A model generated the notes under the pieces. The model worked only from the letters and a program-made list of their open reading frames with translations, made no database searches and was not told the origin of the DNA. Below, in pieces: positions 24,900 through 36,692 of a stretch of 64,000 nt of DNA. Every line of letters begins with the position of its first letter. Position 1 is the stretch's first letter. This DNA comes from an uncultured Alphaproteobacteria bacterium. GTDB taxonomy: Bacteria > Pseudomonadota > Alphaproteobacteria > GCA-2731375. The stretch covers positions 760,557-824,556 of the forward strand of contig CATOSZ010000003.1 of NCBI GenBank assembly GCA_951812805.1. Reading direction: 5' to 3'. A program made the translations under genes and the position numbers.

Positions 24900-27800
24900 C
24901 TAGCACTTCAAGCGGAAGTTCAGCGTCGTCGTCTGGCTGTCGAAGACCTCGGCGTTCGAGGTTTTGCCGCAACCGCCGCCGGCGATGGTCACGCTGACGG
25001 AATGCACGCCGACCGGCACGTCGGTGAAGCTATACGCCCCGTTCCCGTTCGTCGTCGTTTCGTAGGTTTCGCTCCCGCTCGTGAAGGTGACCACCGCATC
25101 TTCATATCGCGTCTTGCCTTGGCGCACATTACCAGAGAGATTGCCCACGGCCCCTGGCGGTGGCGGCGGTGGGGCGCCGACGGTCACGGTCACTTGCGCA
25201 CTGTCGCTCGCACCGTCGTTGTCCGTGACGGTCGCCGTGATCGTATGCACGCCATCGACCAGGATCTCCGAGAAGCTGCCGCCAGTACCCGAAAGGGTTT
25301 GCAGGTTCGACGACCAGGAAATCGCGTTGGTCAAGCTGCCGTCCTCGGCATCGCTGGCGCTGCCGGCGAAATTGACCGACGTTCCCGTATCGATGCTCGC
25401 ACCATCCGAGGGACTGGAGATCGTGACGTTCGGCGGCGTGTTTTGCGGCCCGCTCGTGCAGGGGATCCAGTTGGTGCTCGAACTGTTCGTCCGCTCGATG
25501 CAAACGCTGGTAACGCTTGCGCCGATATCATGATCGTAGCCGCCGGCGCTGAGTGAGGTGACGGTGAAGATGAACTCTCCCGTCGTGTTGCGGCTGGCCT
25601 TCGGCGAGTCGAAGACGACCACGCCGCTGCCGTTCGTCGTGCCGCTTTCACCGCCGGAGACGACGCCGCTCCAACCGCCCTGCACCTGGGCACCCGAAAC
25701 GCCGGCGCCGACGCCGTCGACGACGGTGACGGTGACCCGGCCGATGGCCCCGCGGCCGCTCGCCTGGATCAGCGTCATGGGCAGGCTTTCGACGTGCATC
25801 AAGGGTACGGCCTCGACCGTCAGGCCGGCCGTCGCACTGCCGGAGGCGCCGCCCGGTGCCGTTGCCGTGACGCCCAACACGTGCGTCCCGGCCGGACCGG
25901 AGGCGGTCAGCGTGGTCGACTTCGTCTCGCCCTGCACCAGCGACAGGGTACTCGTTCCCAAGCCGGCGCTGGCACCGCCACCGCTCGCAGCGAGGTCATG
26001 CACCGCCGGCGGGCAGTTCGAACCCGTGCCCTGGCCGGTGACGTTCACGGTGTAGACGGCGTTGCTGCCGACGGACACCGTTTGCGAACCGGGCACGATG
26101 CTCACCGTCGGCGCGTCGTAGACGCAGGTGCCGGCGGTCGTCACGTTCAATGTCGGCGACAAGGCGCTTTCGTTGCCGCGGGCATCGCGGGTCCTGTAGC
26201 GGAAGCCATAGGTCGTGCCCGACGCCAGGTCGTTTGCGACATGGGTCCGCCCAGCCTGCCAGCCGCTATCGCCGCAACCCGACAAGCAAGTGAAGAAGTA
26301 CTCGACCGCGCCGCCATGATCGTCACTGGCCGGCACGGCCGCGACGGTGACGCTGTCGTCGTCGCTCGTCCCTACTCCGTCCCAGCCGATCGGTCCCGGC
26401 GGCTGCGTGTCGACCAGCAGCCCGACCGAGTCCGACCCACTCAGGCCGCCCACGCTCGCCGTCACGAGCAGCGTTGCGTCGGCACCGCCGGCGCTCAACG
26501 TCACCTGGCCGATCTGGCCCGGCGAGAGGGTCAACTGCGAGGGCGACAGGCTGCCCGTCGCGGCGCCGTCATTCAACGCCAAAGCGACGGTCTGCCCCCC
26601 GCAGGAGCCAGTCGAATGGGAGGTGACGGTGACCGTGTAGTCGGCGGTCGCGCCGGCGCCCACGAGCTGGCTGGTCGGCAGGATCGAGACGCTCGGCGCG
26701 TTGGAGACGCAGGGCGCGGTCGCGATCAGGCCCGAGAGGAAATACTGCCCGAGGCTGCCGTAGTCCGAATAATATTCGAACCCCGGGGTGTAGATCGTGC
26801 TGTCGCCAGTGCCGGAGATATGCACCGTGTAGGTGCCGGCGGCGAGGTTGCGCTGGATCACGGCATCGGGCGTGCCGTTCAGGTCGTCGACCTCGACCAG
26901 ACCGCCGCTGCCGTCGCGCAGCTCCATCCGGATGTCGAGATTGCCGACCTCGTCGTGGGTGTAGGAATCGTAGATATCCGGCGCATTGATCGCCGTGATC
27001 TCGATCTGGCCACCGCTCGTGGTGAAGGCGAAGACGTCGACATCGTCCCGTTTCTCGATGACGCCCCAGGTGTCGATTTCGCCGTCGACGTCGGCGAGAT
27101 CGCTGGAGGAGGCGCCGTCGTCACCGTGGTCGTCCAGGGCATATCCGGTCTTGCCGGCGATGATCGCGAGGTCGTCTTGCCCTTGACTGGCGTCCTCGTA
27201 TTCGCCCTGACTCCATTGGCTCATGCCGCGTTCGTAGCCGACGCCCATGATCGGCGCCCAGGAGGTCGGACCGGTGCCGTGGCCGGCGTAGTAGCCCTGC
27301 GTGGACGTGGCGTCATGCGACAGGCCGAGGTTGTGGCCCATCTCGTGCGACGTCGCTTCCGCGACATACTTCGGATGCCCGTTGCCGAGATTGTCGAAAT
27401 AGACGAAGGCCGGCGAATAGGCGGTGTGATAGTTCGAATACCCGAAGGGCCCGACATAGGCGACGCCACCGGCGCCGGCGCTGGGCAGCGCGGCACCGTT
27501 CTTGTCGTGATCCCGGGTGATCAGCAGGCGGCCGGCCGTCGGATGGAAGCTCGCCGGTTCCACCGTCGTGACGTCGATGTTGAACGGCGCGAAATCCTCG
27601 GCGACGCGCAGCCAGATCTCGCAGATCTGCTCGCGTTCGGTCGCGGTGACGACATTGTCGTCGCCATTCGTGTCATAGGGATAGGTGTCGTAGGGCCCGC
27701 CGCCCCAGGCGGTCCCCGCCGGCACGAGGCCGCCGTCCAGATCGAGAAAGAGGACGTTGTTGGCGTTGTCCAGGCTGTGCAGTGCCGGAATGCCGTTCGG

Positions 27801-28199
27801 CTGGATGTCGGCGTTGTCGCAGACGTCCTGCAGAATGCCGGAGCCGTCACGCCAGTACAGCGGATCGATCTCCTCCGGCGTGGCAAAGGGCTCGGGCAGA
27901 TAGCTGTCGATGAAATAGATGCCGCCCGTGTCGTCGGCGGCCATGTAGGGCAGGTCCCGGCTCGAGAATTCGATGTCCTGGAGCCATCGCAACGCCTTTT
28001 CCCGCGCCTGGGGCGGCAGGGTGACCAGCTTGTCGCGCAACCGGCCGGCCGGAATCTGCGACACGCTCGCCGGCGCGCCATGGCCGAATTCGCTGTTGCC
28101 CTGGGCCCGGGGCGCCGCGCCGTCGAGCGGCGACAAGGCGAACAGGCACAGCAGGGCGAGGACGGAGAGGCGGGACAAGGACAGCATGACAGTCACCAT
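24900..28199 (-). CDS. Large secreted zinc metalloprotease (metzincin) with PPC, Ig-like and CarboxypepD-like domains
   Basis: About 1099 residues. The N-terminus (LSRLSVLALLCLFALSP) is a Sec signal. After a propeptide-like region comes the protease domain with HEMGHNLGLSHD (about 285-296), the HExxHxxGxxHD zinc motif of metzincins, and a later Met-turn candidate (WAPIMGVGY). Acidic DxDxDG-like stretches (YDTNGDDNVV) may bind calcium. Then comes a PPC-like domain (AAGTYTVHISGTGDSTIYTP), followed by repeated beta-sandwich units with FN3/Ig character and an Ig/PKD-like unit (ATVTDNDGASDSAQVTVTVG). Last is a carboxypeptidase-regulatory-like domain (NGAYSFTDVPVGVHSVSV). Paired cysteines in the repeats suggest disulfides, hence export. 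Start at 28199 or 28187. Confidence 0.9.
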   Translation of the reverse strand: MVTVMLSLSRLSVLALLCLFALSPLDGAAPRAQGNSEFGHGAPASVSQIPAGRLRDKLVTLPPQAREKALRWLQDIEFSSRDLPYMAADDTGGIYFIDSYLPEPFATPEEIDPLYWRDGSGILQDVCDNADIQPNGIPALHSLDNANNVLFLDLDGGLVPAGTAWGGGPYDTYPYDTNGDDNVVTATEREQICEIWLRVAEDFAPFNIDVTTVEPASFHPTAGRLLITRDHDKNGAALPSAGAGGVAYVGPFGYSNYHTAYSPAFVYFDNLGNGHPKYVAEATSHEMGHNLGLSHDATSTQGYYAGHGTGPTSWAPIMGVGYERGMSQWSQGEYEDASQGQDDLAIIAGKTGYALDDHGDDGASSSDLADVDGEIDTWGVIEKRDDVDVFAFTTSGGQIEITAINAPDIYDSYTHDEVGNLDIRMELRDGSGGLVEVDDLNGTPDAVIQRNLAAGTYTVHISGTGDSTIYTPGFEYYSDYGSLGQYFLSGLIATAPCVSNAPSVSILPTSQLVGAGATADYTVTVTSHSTGSCGGQTVALALNDGAATGSLSPSQLTLSPGQIGQVTLSAGGADATLLVTASVGGLSGSDSVGLLVDTQPPGPIGWDGVGTSDDDSVTVAAVPASDDHGGAVEYFFTCLSGCGDSGWQAGRTHVANDLASGTTYGFRYRTRDARGNESALSPTLNVTTAGTCVYDAPTVSIVPGSQTVSVGSNAVYTVNVTGQGTGSNCPPAVHDLAASGGGASAGLGTSTLSLVQGETKSTTLTASGPAGTHVLGVTATAPGGASGSATAGLTVEAVPLMHVESLPMTLIQASGRGAIGRVTVTVVDGVGAGVSGAQVQGGWSGVVSGGESGTTNGSGVVVFDSPKASRNTTGEFIFTVTSLSAGGYDHDIGASVTSVCIERTNSSSTNWIPCTSGPQNTPPNVTISSPSDGASIDTGTSVNFAGSASDAEDGSLTNAISWSSNLQTLSGTGGSFSEILVDGVHTITATVTDNDGASDSAQVTVTVGAPPPPPPGAVGNLSGNVRQGKTRYEDAVVTFTSGSETYETTTNGNGAYSFTDVPVGVHSVSVTIAGGGCGKTSNAEVFDSQTTTLNFRLKC

Positions 28200-28381
28200 C
28201 GTGCGGGCGCGGGACGGCGTGCCGCCAGGCGCCCTTGGGCTCGGGTTCGTCGTTGCCCTCGATGACGAACGATCAGGATTGTCGTTGGAGCGATTCTGAC
28301 GACCGCTTCCAACGCCAGTGAACATAGCTTCCAACGACTCGAGAAAATATGACCGCCATCACAGGGGCGGAAAAGAAATGC

Positions 28382-29215
28382 CTATTCGGGCCCGCCGGAG
28401 AAATCGGCTTCCTCGACCGGGTCGTTGCCGGCGAAGCGCCGGGCATGGGCCAGCATCGCCGGCGTCGGCTTGGCGTACCGGCGGACGCGGCTCACCTCCA
28501 GCCCCAGCATTTCGCGGGCCCCGGCCATGAAGGCGGCATAACGGAACAGCACGCCGAGCGCATCCATGACGGTCGCGCCCTCGAAGCGGGCGAGGCCCCG
28601 GCGCCAGACGAACTCGTTCAGCACCCCGTCGCCCGGAATGATCACCTCGGCGCCGGCGGCGAGCGCCCGGCGACAGGCCCGCTCGAAGCCTTCGAGGATA
28701 GGCGCCGTCGCCGCCTCGTCGCCCTCCAGCATGTATTCGTCGATCGCCGGTTCCATCGCCAACGAGGCGGCGAGGCGGTCGGCAAGGCCGTAGGCGCGGG
28801 CCAACTCGTCGTTCTGCGCGCCCTGGTCCTCGTTCAGGCCAATCATGGCGAAGCGATGGCCGAGCGAACAGGCAACCAGCATCGTCGTTTCCGACAGTCC
28901 GACCACCGGAATGTCGACCAGGGAGCGCGCGGCCCGCAGGCCGGGGTCGAAGAAACAGCCGAGCGCCACGGCGTCGTAGCCTTCCCGCTCCGCCGTCAGG
29001 GCCGCCTCGACGATCTGCGTCTCGTTCAGCATTTCGAGATAGCGATGGCGGATCGCGTCGATCGGCACGAAATCCTCGCCGTAGGTCCCCGGGCGCAGGC
29101 CATGGACGGTCACCTCGCTGCCCGCGTCGACCACCGCCCGGCCATGCCGGATGAGCGTGCGCCGATAGAGCGGCACCTTGTCGAGGTCGGTGAAACTCTG
29201 ATGCCAGATGCGCAT
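28382..29215 (-). CDS. Aspartate/glutamate/hydantoin racemase-family protein lacking the second cysteine
   Basis: 277 residues. The fold is recognisable from MRIWHQSFTDLDKVP, the first active-site region DAVALGCFFDPGLRAARSLV, then VVGLSETTMLVACSLG. In true racemases a second cysteine lies in a mirror-image ILGCAGM-like strand; here the equivalent reads EVIIPGDGVLNEFV, with no cysteine. A single-cysteine member may act as a decarboxylase, isomerase or hydrolase instead of a racemase. It is 11 bases downstream of ligA on the same strand. The function is therefore left open. Confidence 0.8.
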   Translation of the reverse strand: MRIWHQSFTDLDKVPLYRRTLIRHGRAVVDAGSEVTVHGLRPGTYGEDFVPIDAIRHRYLEMLNETQIVEAALTAEREGYDAVALGCFFDPGLRAARSLVDIPVVGLSETTMLVACSLGHRFAMIGLNEDQGAQNDELARAYGLADRLAASLAMEPAIDEYMLEGDEAATAPILEGFERACRRALAAGAEVIIPGDGVLNEFVWRRGLARFEGATVMDALGVLFRYAAFMAGAREMLGLEVSRVRRYAKPTPAMLAHARRFAGNDPVEEADFSGGPE

Positions 29216-29226
29216 CGTGTCTCCCT

Positions 29227-32711
<3,485 letters not shown>

Positions 32712-32861
32712 GTCCCGCTGACCCCCGTCCGACCCAGGCGCACCCGATGCCCGCCCCGGAAGCCACTTTGCCCGGGCCCCACGGCCTGTCAAGGCATCGC
32801 GTCGACGGGCCGCCCGTGTCATAAGATGAACCGTGGAGGCCTTGGAGTTTGGAGACGTGAC

Positions 32862-33590
32862 ATGCAACGACGAGTTCTGATCCTCGGCGGCGCAGCCATG
32901 CTCGCCGCGCCGGGCGTGGCGGCACAGAGCTGGCTGAAGAAGGGCGAGGAGGCCCTGAAGGGTCTCGGCGGCGGTGGCGGCGGCGGCCTGGGGGTCGACG
33001 AGATCGCCCGGGGCCTGAAGGAGGCGCTCACCGTCGGCACCGGCCGGGTGGTCGGCAACCTCGGCCAGGAGGACGGCTTCAACGCCGATCCCGCGATCCA
33101 CATCCCCCTGCCGAAGTCCATGCGCAAGGTGCGCAAGGCGCTGAAGCCGTTCGGCATGGCCGGCCAGCTCGACGACCTGGAGGTGCGCCTCAACCGCGCG
33201 GCCGAGGTGGCGACGCCCAAGGCCAAGCGCATCTTCGTCGACGCCATCACCGCGATGACGCTGGACGACGCACGCAAGATCTACGAAGGACCGGACGATT
33301 CCGCGACCCGCTATTTCCAGGGCCGCATGACGAAGCCGTTGCAGGGTGAGATGCGCCCGGTGATCTCCGACAGCCTCTCCGAAGTCGGCGCCATCCGCCG
33401 CTACGACGAGGTGATGCGGGAGTATCGCCAGCTGCCCTTCGTGCCGGACGTGAAGGCGGACCTGGTGAACCACGTGCTGAAGCTGGGCCTCGACGGCATC
33501 TTCCATTATGTCGCCGTGGAAGAGGCGGCGATCCGCAACAACCCGGCCAAGCGGACGACGGAAATCCTGCAAAAGGTCTTCGGCAACTGA
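32862..33590 (+). CDS. DUF4197-family exported protein
   Basis: 242 residues. A twin-basic signal peptide (MQRRVLILGGAAMLAAPGVA) leads to export. A glycine linker (GLGGGGGGGLG) follows. The conserved domain has LGVDEIARGLKEALTVGTGR, PLPKSMRKVRKALKPFGMAG and a C-terminal LGLDGIFHYVAVEEAAIRNN, which matches the DUF4197 family of outer-membrane- or periplasm-associated proteins of unknown role. Divergent from UbiD with a 150-bp gap. Convergent with the carbamoyltransferase. Confidence 0.85.
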   Translation: MQRRVLILGGAAMLAAPGVAAQSWLKKGEEALKGLGGGGGGGLGVDEIARGLKEALTVGTGRVVGNLGQEDGFNADPAIHIPLPKSMRKVRKALKPFGMAGQLDDLEVRLNRAAEVATPKAKRIFVDAITAMTLDDARKIYEGPDDSATRYFQGRMTKPLQGEMRPVISDSLSEVGAIRRYDEVMREYRQLPFVPDVKADLVNHVLKLGLDGIFHYVAVEEAAIRNNPAKRTTEILQKVFGN

Positions 33591-33602
33591 GAGCGCTACG
33601 CG

Positions 33603-35441
33603 TCAGTCCAGCTCGTACTTGTTCTTGTAGTCCTCGGCCAAGGCCGGGTCCTGGTCTTCCTTGCGCAGGACCTGGTTGCCGACGACCAGCAGCTCGATCT
33701 CCGTGCCCATGAAGCAGCGGAAGGCGTCCTCCGGCGTGCAGACGATCGGCTCGCCCCTGACGTTGAAGGAGGTGTTGACCAGGACCGGGCAGCCGGTCGC
33801 CTCGCGGAACGCCTCCAGCAGGGCGTGATAGCGCGGGTTGGTCTCGCGGTGCACGGTCTGGATGCGGGCCGAGTAGTCGACATGGGTGACGGCGGGGATG
33901 GTCGAGCGCGGCACGTTCAGCTTGTCGATGCCAAAGAGGGCCTGTTCCTCCGCCGTCATCGCCCGACGCAGCTCGTCCCGGACGTCGGCGACCAGCAGCA
34001 TGTAGGGGCTGTCGTAGTCGATCTCGAACCACTCCGCGACATGCTCCCGCGTCACCGAGGGGGCGAAGGGGCGGAAACTTTCGCGGTATTTGACCTTCAG
34101 GTTCAGCGTCTTCTGCATGCCGGGCGAGCGCGGATCGCCGAGGATCGAACGGCCGCCGAGCGCGCGCGGCCCGAACTCCATCCGGCCCTGGAACCAGCCG
34201 ACCGCCTTCTCCGCCGCCAGCGCTTCCGCCGTGGCTTGGATCATCGCCGCCTCGTCCAGGCTTTCGAAGCGGGCGCCGGCCGCCGTCAGTCGCCGCGCGA
34301 TCTCCTCGTCCTCGAACACGGGGCCGAGATAGCCGCCCGCCATCCCGTCGCTCCCGCCATTCAGCCGGCGGGGCTTCTCCAGCTCCAGGTGCCAGGCGCC
34401 GAGCGCCGCGCCGATGGCACCGCCCGCATCCCCCGCCGCCGGCTGCACCCAAATGTCGCGGAAGGCGCCGTCGCGCAATATCTTGCCGTTGGCAACACAG
34501 TTGAGCGCCACGCCGCCGGCCATGCACAGGTTCGGTATGCGGAACTCCTCGGCAAGCGCCCGGGTCAGGTTCAGCACGACCTCCTCCGTCACCGCCTGGA
34601 TCGAGGCCGCCATGTCCATGTGGAACTGGGTCAAAAGGTCGTCTTCGGCCCGGCGCACCGGCTCGCCGAACAGGCCGGCGAACTTGTCGTTCGTCATGGT
34701 CAGGCCGGTGCAATAGTCGAAGTAGGACTGGTCGAGATGGAAGGAGCCGTCGTCGCGCAGGTCGATGACGTTCTCCAGGATCACGTCCTTGTAGACGGGC
34801 TCGCCGTAGGGGGCGAGGCCCATCACCTTGTACTCCCCCGAATTCACCTTGAAGCCGGTGTAATAGGTGAATGCGGAATAGAGCAGACCGAGCGAGTGGG
34901 GAAAGTGCAGCTCGCGCAGGATTTCCAGCTCGCGCCCCCGGCCGACCGCTACCGTCGTCGTCGCCCATTCGCCGACCCCGTCGAGGGTCAGCACCACCGC
35001 CTCCTCGAAGGGTGAGGGGTAGAAGGCGCTCGCCGCATGGCTGAGGTGATGCTCGGAGAACAGCAGCTTCTCGCGGACCGGGAAGCCGCCCTCGTGTGCG
35101 TCCAGTTCCTTCTCCAGCATCGAGCGTTGGAACAGCTTCTCCTTGATCCACAGCGGCAGCGCCATGCGGAAGGAGCGAAAGCCCTTGGGCGCGAAGGCGA
35201 CATAGGTCTCCAGCAGCCGCTCGAACTTCAGGAACGGCTTGTCGTAGAACACGACATGGTCGAGATCGCCGATCCGGCAACCGGCCGCCGCCAGGCAATA
35301 GTCGACGGCGTGGCGCGGATAGGCGGCATCGTGCTTCTTGCGCGTGAAGCGCTCCTCCTGCGCGGCGGCGAGAATCGCTCCGTCCTCGATCAATGCCGCC
35401 GCGCTGTCGTGATAGAAGGCCGAAATGCCGAGAATGCGCAC
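33603..35441 (-). CDS. Carbamoyltransferase (NodU/CmcH/TobZ family)
   Basis: 612 residues. These enzymes make carbamoyl-adenylate from carbamoyl phosphate and ATP, then transfer the carbamoyl group to a hydroxyl on a sugar, antibiotic or other metabolite. Seen here: MRILGISAFYHDSAAALI, histidines in FSEHHLSHAASAFYPSPF that bind metal and nucleotide, VVLTLDGVGEWATT, and AGGVALNCVANGKIL, with YrdC-like and Kae1-like lobes in order. The next gene upstream on the same strand encodes an SxtJ-like membrane protein, a pairing seen in saxitoxin-type and surface-polymer clusters. No acceptor-making genes are nearby, so the target is unknown. Confidence 0.93.
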   Translation of the reverse strand: MRILGISAFYHDSAAALIEDGAILAAAQEERFTRKKHDAAYPRHAVDYCLAAAGCRIGDLDHVVFYDKPFLKFERLLETYVAFAPKGFRSFRMALPLWIKEKLFQRSMLEKELDAHEGGFPVREKLLFSEHHLSHAASAFYPSPFEEAVVLTLDGVGEWATTTVAVGRGRELEILRELHFPHSLGLLYSAFTYYTGFKVNSGEYKVMGLAPYGEPVYKDVILENVIDLRDDGSFHLDQSYFDYCTGLTMTNDKFAGLFGEPVRRAEDDLLTQFHMDMAASIQAVTEEVVLNLTRALAEEFRIPNLCMAGGVALNCVANGKILRDGAFRDIWVQPAAGDAGGAIGAALGAWHLELEKPRRLNGGSDGMAGGYLGPVFEDEEIARRLTAAGARFESLDEAAMIQATAEALAAEKAVGWFQGRMEFGPRALGGRSILGDPRSPGMQKTLNLKVKYRESFRPFAPSVTREHVAEWFEIDYDSPYMLLVADVRDELRRAMTAEEQALFGIDKLNVPRSTIPAVTHVDYSARIQTVHRETNPRYHALLEAFREATGCPVLVNTSFNVRGEPIVCTPEDAFRCFMGTEIELLVVGNQVLRKEDQDPALAEDYKNKYELD

Positions 35442-35450
35442 CGCCGCCCC

Positions 35451-35861
35451 CTAGAACTGGTTCTTGAAGGAGCCGGGCGCATCGTCCTCGCGGCTCACCC
35501 AATAGCTCTCGCCCCTGCCCTTGCGGGCGAGACGCAGCGGATCCTTGCGGAACAGCCGCATCCCCCAGGCCACGGGCGTTACGGTCAGAAAGAACAGAAT
35601 GCCGAGCACGAGGGGGCTCATCACCTTGTGCAGAAGCAGGCCGAATTTGAACCAGACGATGTTGAGGGGGCGCAGCACCTTCGGCGCAACGAAGCCCAGC
35701 AGCAAAAAGGCCGCCGCCACGGCGAACGCCCACCAGAACGGCGGGTTGCCGGCCCACAGCGGCAGCTGCCCGATAATGACGAAGACGACACAGAAGACGA
35801 TGGCGAAGCCGCGCTCCGAGCCCATCGCCACGTCTTTGGATGCGGTATGTGTTTCAGCCAT
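35451..35861 (-). CDS. SxtJ-family membrane protein
   Basis: 136 residues with two or three hydrophobic segments: AIVFCVVFVIIGQLPLWAG, WWAFAVAAAFLLLGFVAP and VLGILFFLTVTPVAWGMRLF, the last followed by KDPLRLARKGRGESYWVSRE. This C-terminal pattern (RKDPL, then YW) is typical of SxtJ-like proteins that co-occur with NodU-type carbamoyltransferases. Nine bases upstream of the carbamoyltransferase, so they form one operon. Function of SxtJ is not known. Divergent from the corrinoid operon with a 158-bp promoter region between. Confidence 0.82.
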   Translation of the reverse strand: MAETHTASKDVAMGSERGFAIVFCVVFVIIGQLPLWAGNPPFWWAFAVAAAFLLLGFVAPKVLRPLNIVWFKFGLLLHKVMSPLVLGILFFLTVTPVAWGMRLFRKDPLRLARKGRGESYWVSREDDAPGSFKNQF

Positions 35862-36019
35862 GCGCCCGCCGGGTCCAACCCGGCCGATCCTTCGAGGTTG
35901 CTGGTATTAGCCGAATTCACGCCCGGGCTGTCAACAGGCGCCGCTCGGGACTGGCGGAATTGCGGCCTTGGGCGGTATATTGCCCGCCACGTGGGCGACG
36001 ATTTGGAAACGGGAGCGAT

Positions 36020-36670
36020 ATGGGCGAGGTCAGGCAACTGGGACGACGGATCGAGCTGATCAGCATCGATCCCCACTTCCACGACATATCGATCGGCCTC
36101 TATGAACGCGCCGATCCCGCGGGCGGTGCCAGCTATCTCGCGCACACCTACAGCCGGGTTGCCGGCACCGACGGGCGCATGGCCGACCTTGTCGGCGCGA
36201 TGGTGACGCTCGGCGGCATGGAACCGGTCGCGGGCGAGCCGGGCGTCGTCCGCTTTCCCTGCGGCACCGGCCACCGCACCGCGGTGAAGCGCATCTTCGT
36301 CGAGGCCGGCAAGCTCGCCGATGTCGCCAGTGCCGAAGGTCTCGTCCCCCGGGTCGAGGACAAGAAGTTCGAACTCGCGGTTTCCGTCACCAATGAGGGC
36401 GGCGGGCGCTACCGGATCGTGGCCGAGGGCGAGAACGAGCGCAAGGCGATGCGGATCCGCGCCATCGCCGGCGGCCTGCGCCGCCTGGCCGAGCTGGACG
36501 AAGTCGAGGGGGCGGAAGATCAGGTCGCCTTCCCCTGCGGCGGCGATCACGACGTGCTGATGGCCCTGCTGCTGCCCCGCGCCCTCAACGTCCGCGCCGC
36601 GATGCGCGAGCAGGAGGACGCCCTGCTGCGCGGCGTGCTGGCCGCACCGAGCGCCCAGGCCGCGTTCTAG
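36020..36670 (+). CDS. Unrecognised first gene of the corrinoid operon, with two FPCG-x-x-H motifs
   Basis: 216 residues from an ATG preceded by GGGAGCG. I recognise no family. It appears to be a duplicated module: residues 79-85 read FPCGTGH and 171-177 read FPCGGDH, each followed by a hydrophobic helix. Other segments are ISIDPHFHDISIGLYERADP near the start (with HFHD) and VSVTNEGGGRYRIVAEGENE. The repeated Cys-x3-His could bind a metal, or a corrinoid or sulfur ligand. It leads an operon of methyltransferase, corrinoid protein, Cys-rich protein, reactivator and MtrH-like enzyme, which argues that it serves methyl transfer. The operon start region has a TATATT box at 35976-35981. Confidence 0.72.
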   Translation: MGEVRQLGRRIELISIDPHFHDISIGLYERADPAGGASYLAHTYSRVAGTDGRMADLVGAMVTLGGMEPVAGEPGVVRFPCGTGHRTAVKRIFVEAGKLADVASAEGLVPRVEDKKFELAVSVTNEGGGRYRIVAEGENERKAMRIRAIAGGLRRLAELDEVEGAEDQVAFPCGGDHDVLMALLLPRALNVRAAMREQEDALLRGVLAAPSAQAAF

Positions 36671-36692
36671 GCCGAGAACAGGAATCCGAAAC

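Noticed and set aside
25794..28265. 823-residue plus-strand ORF opposite the protease
   Set aside because: Antisense shadow of the metzincin gene, with no recognisable motif and arginine-rich composition.
35862..36019. Cobalamin riboswitch upstream of the corrinoid operon
   Set aside because: The 158-base region is too short and I see no B12-box-like GCCACTG sequence; only a TATATT box and a GC-rich palindrome are present.
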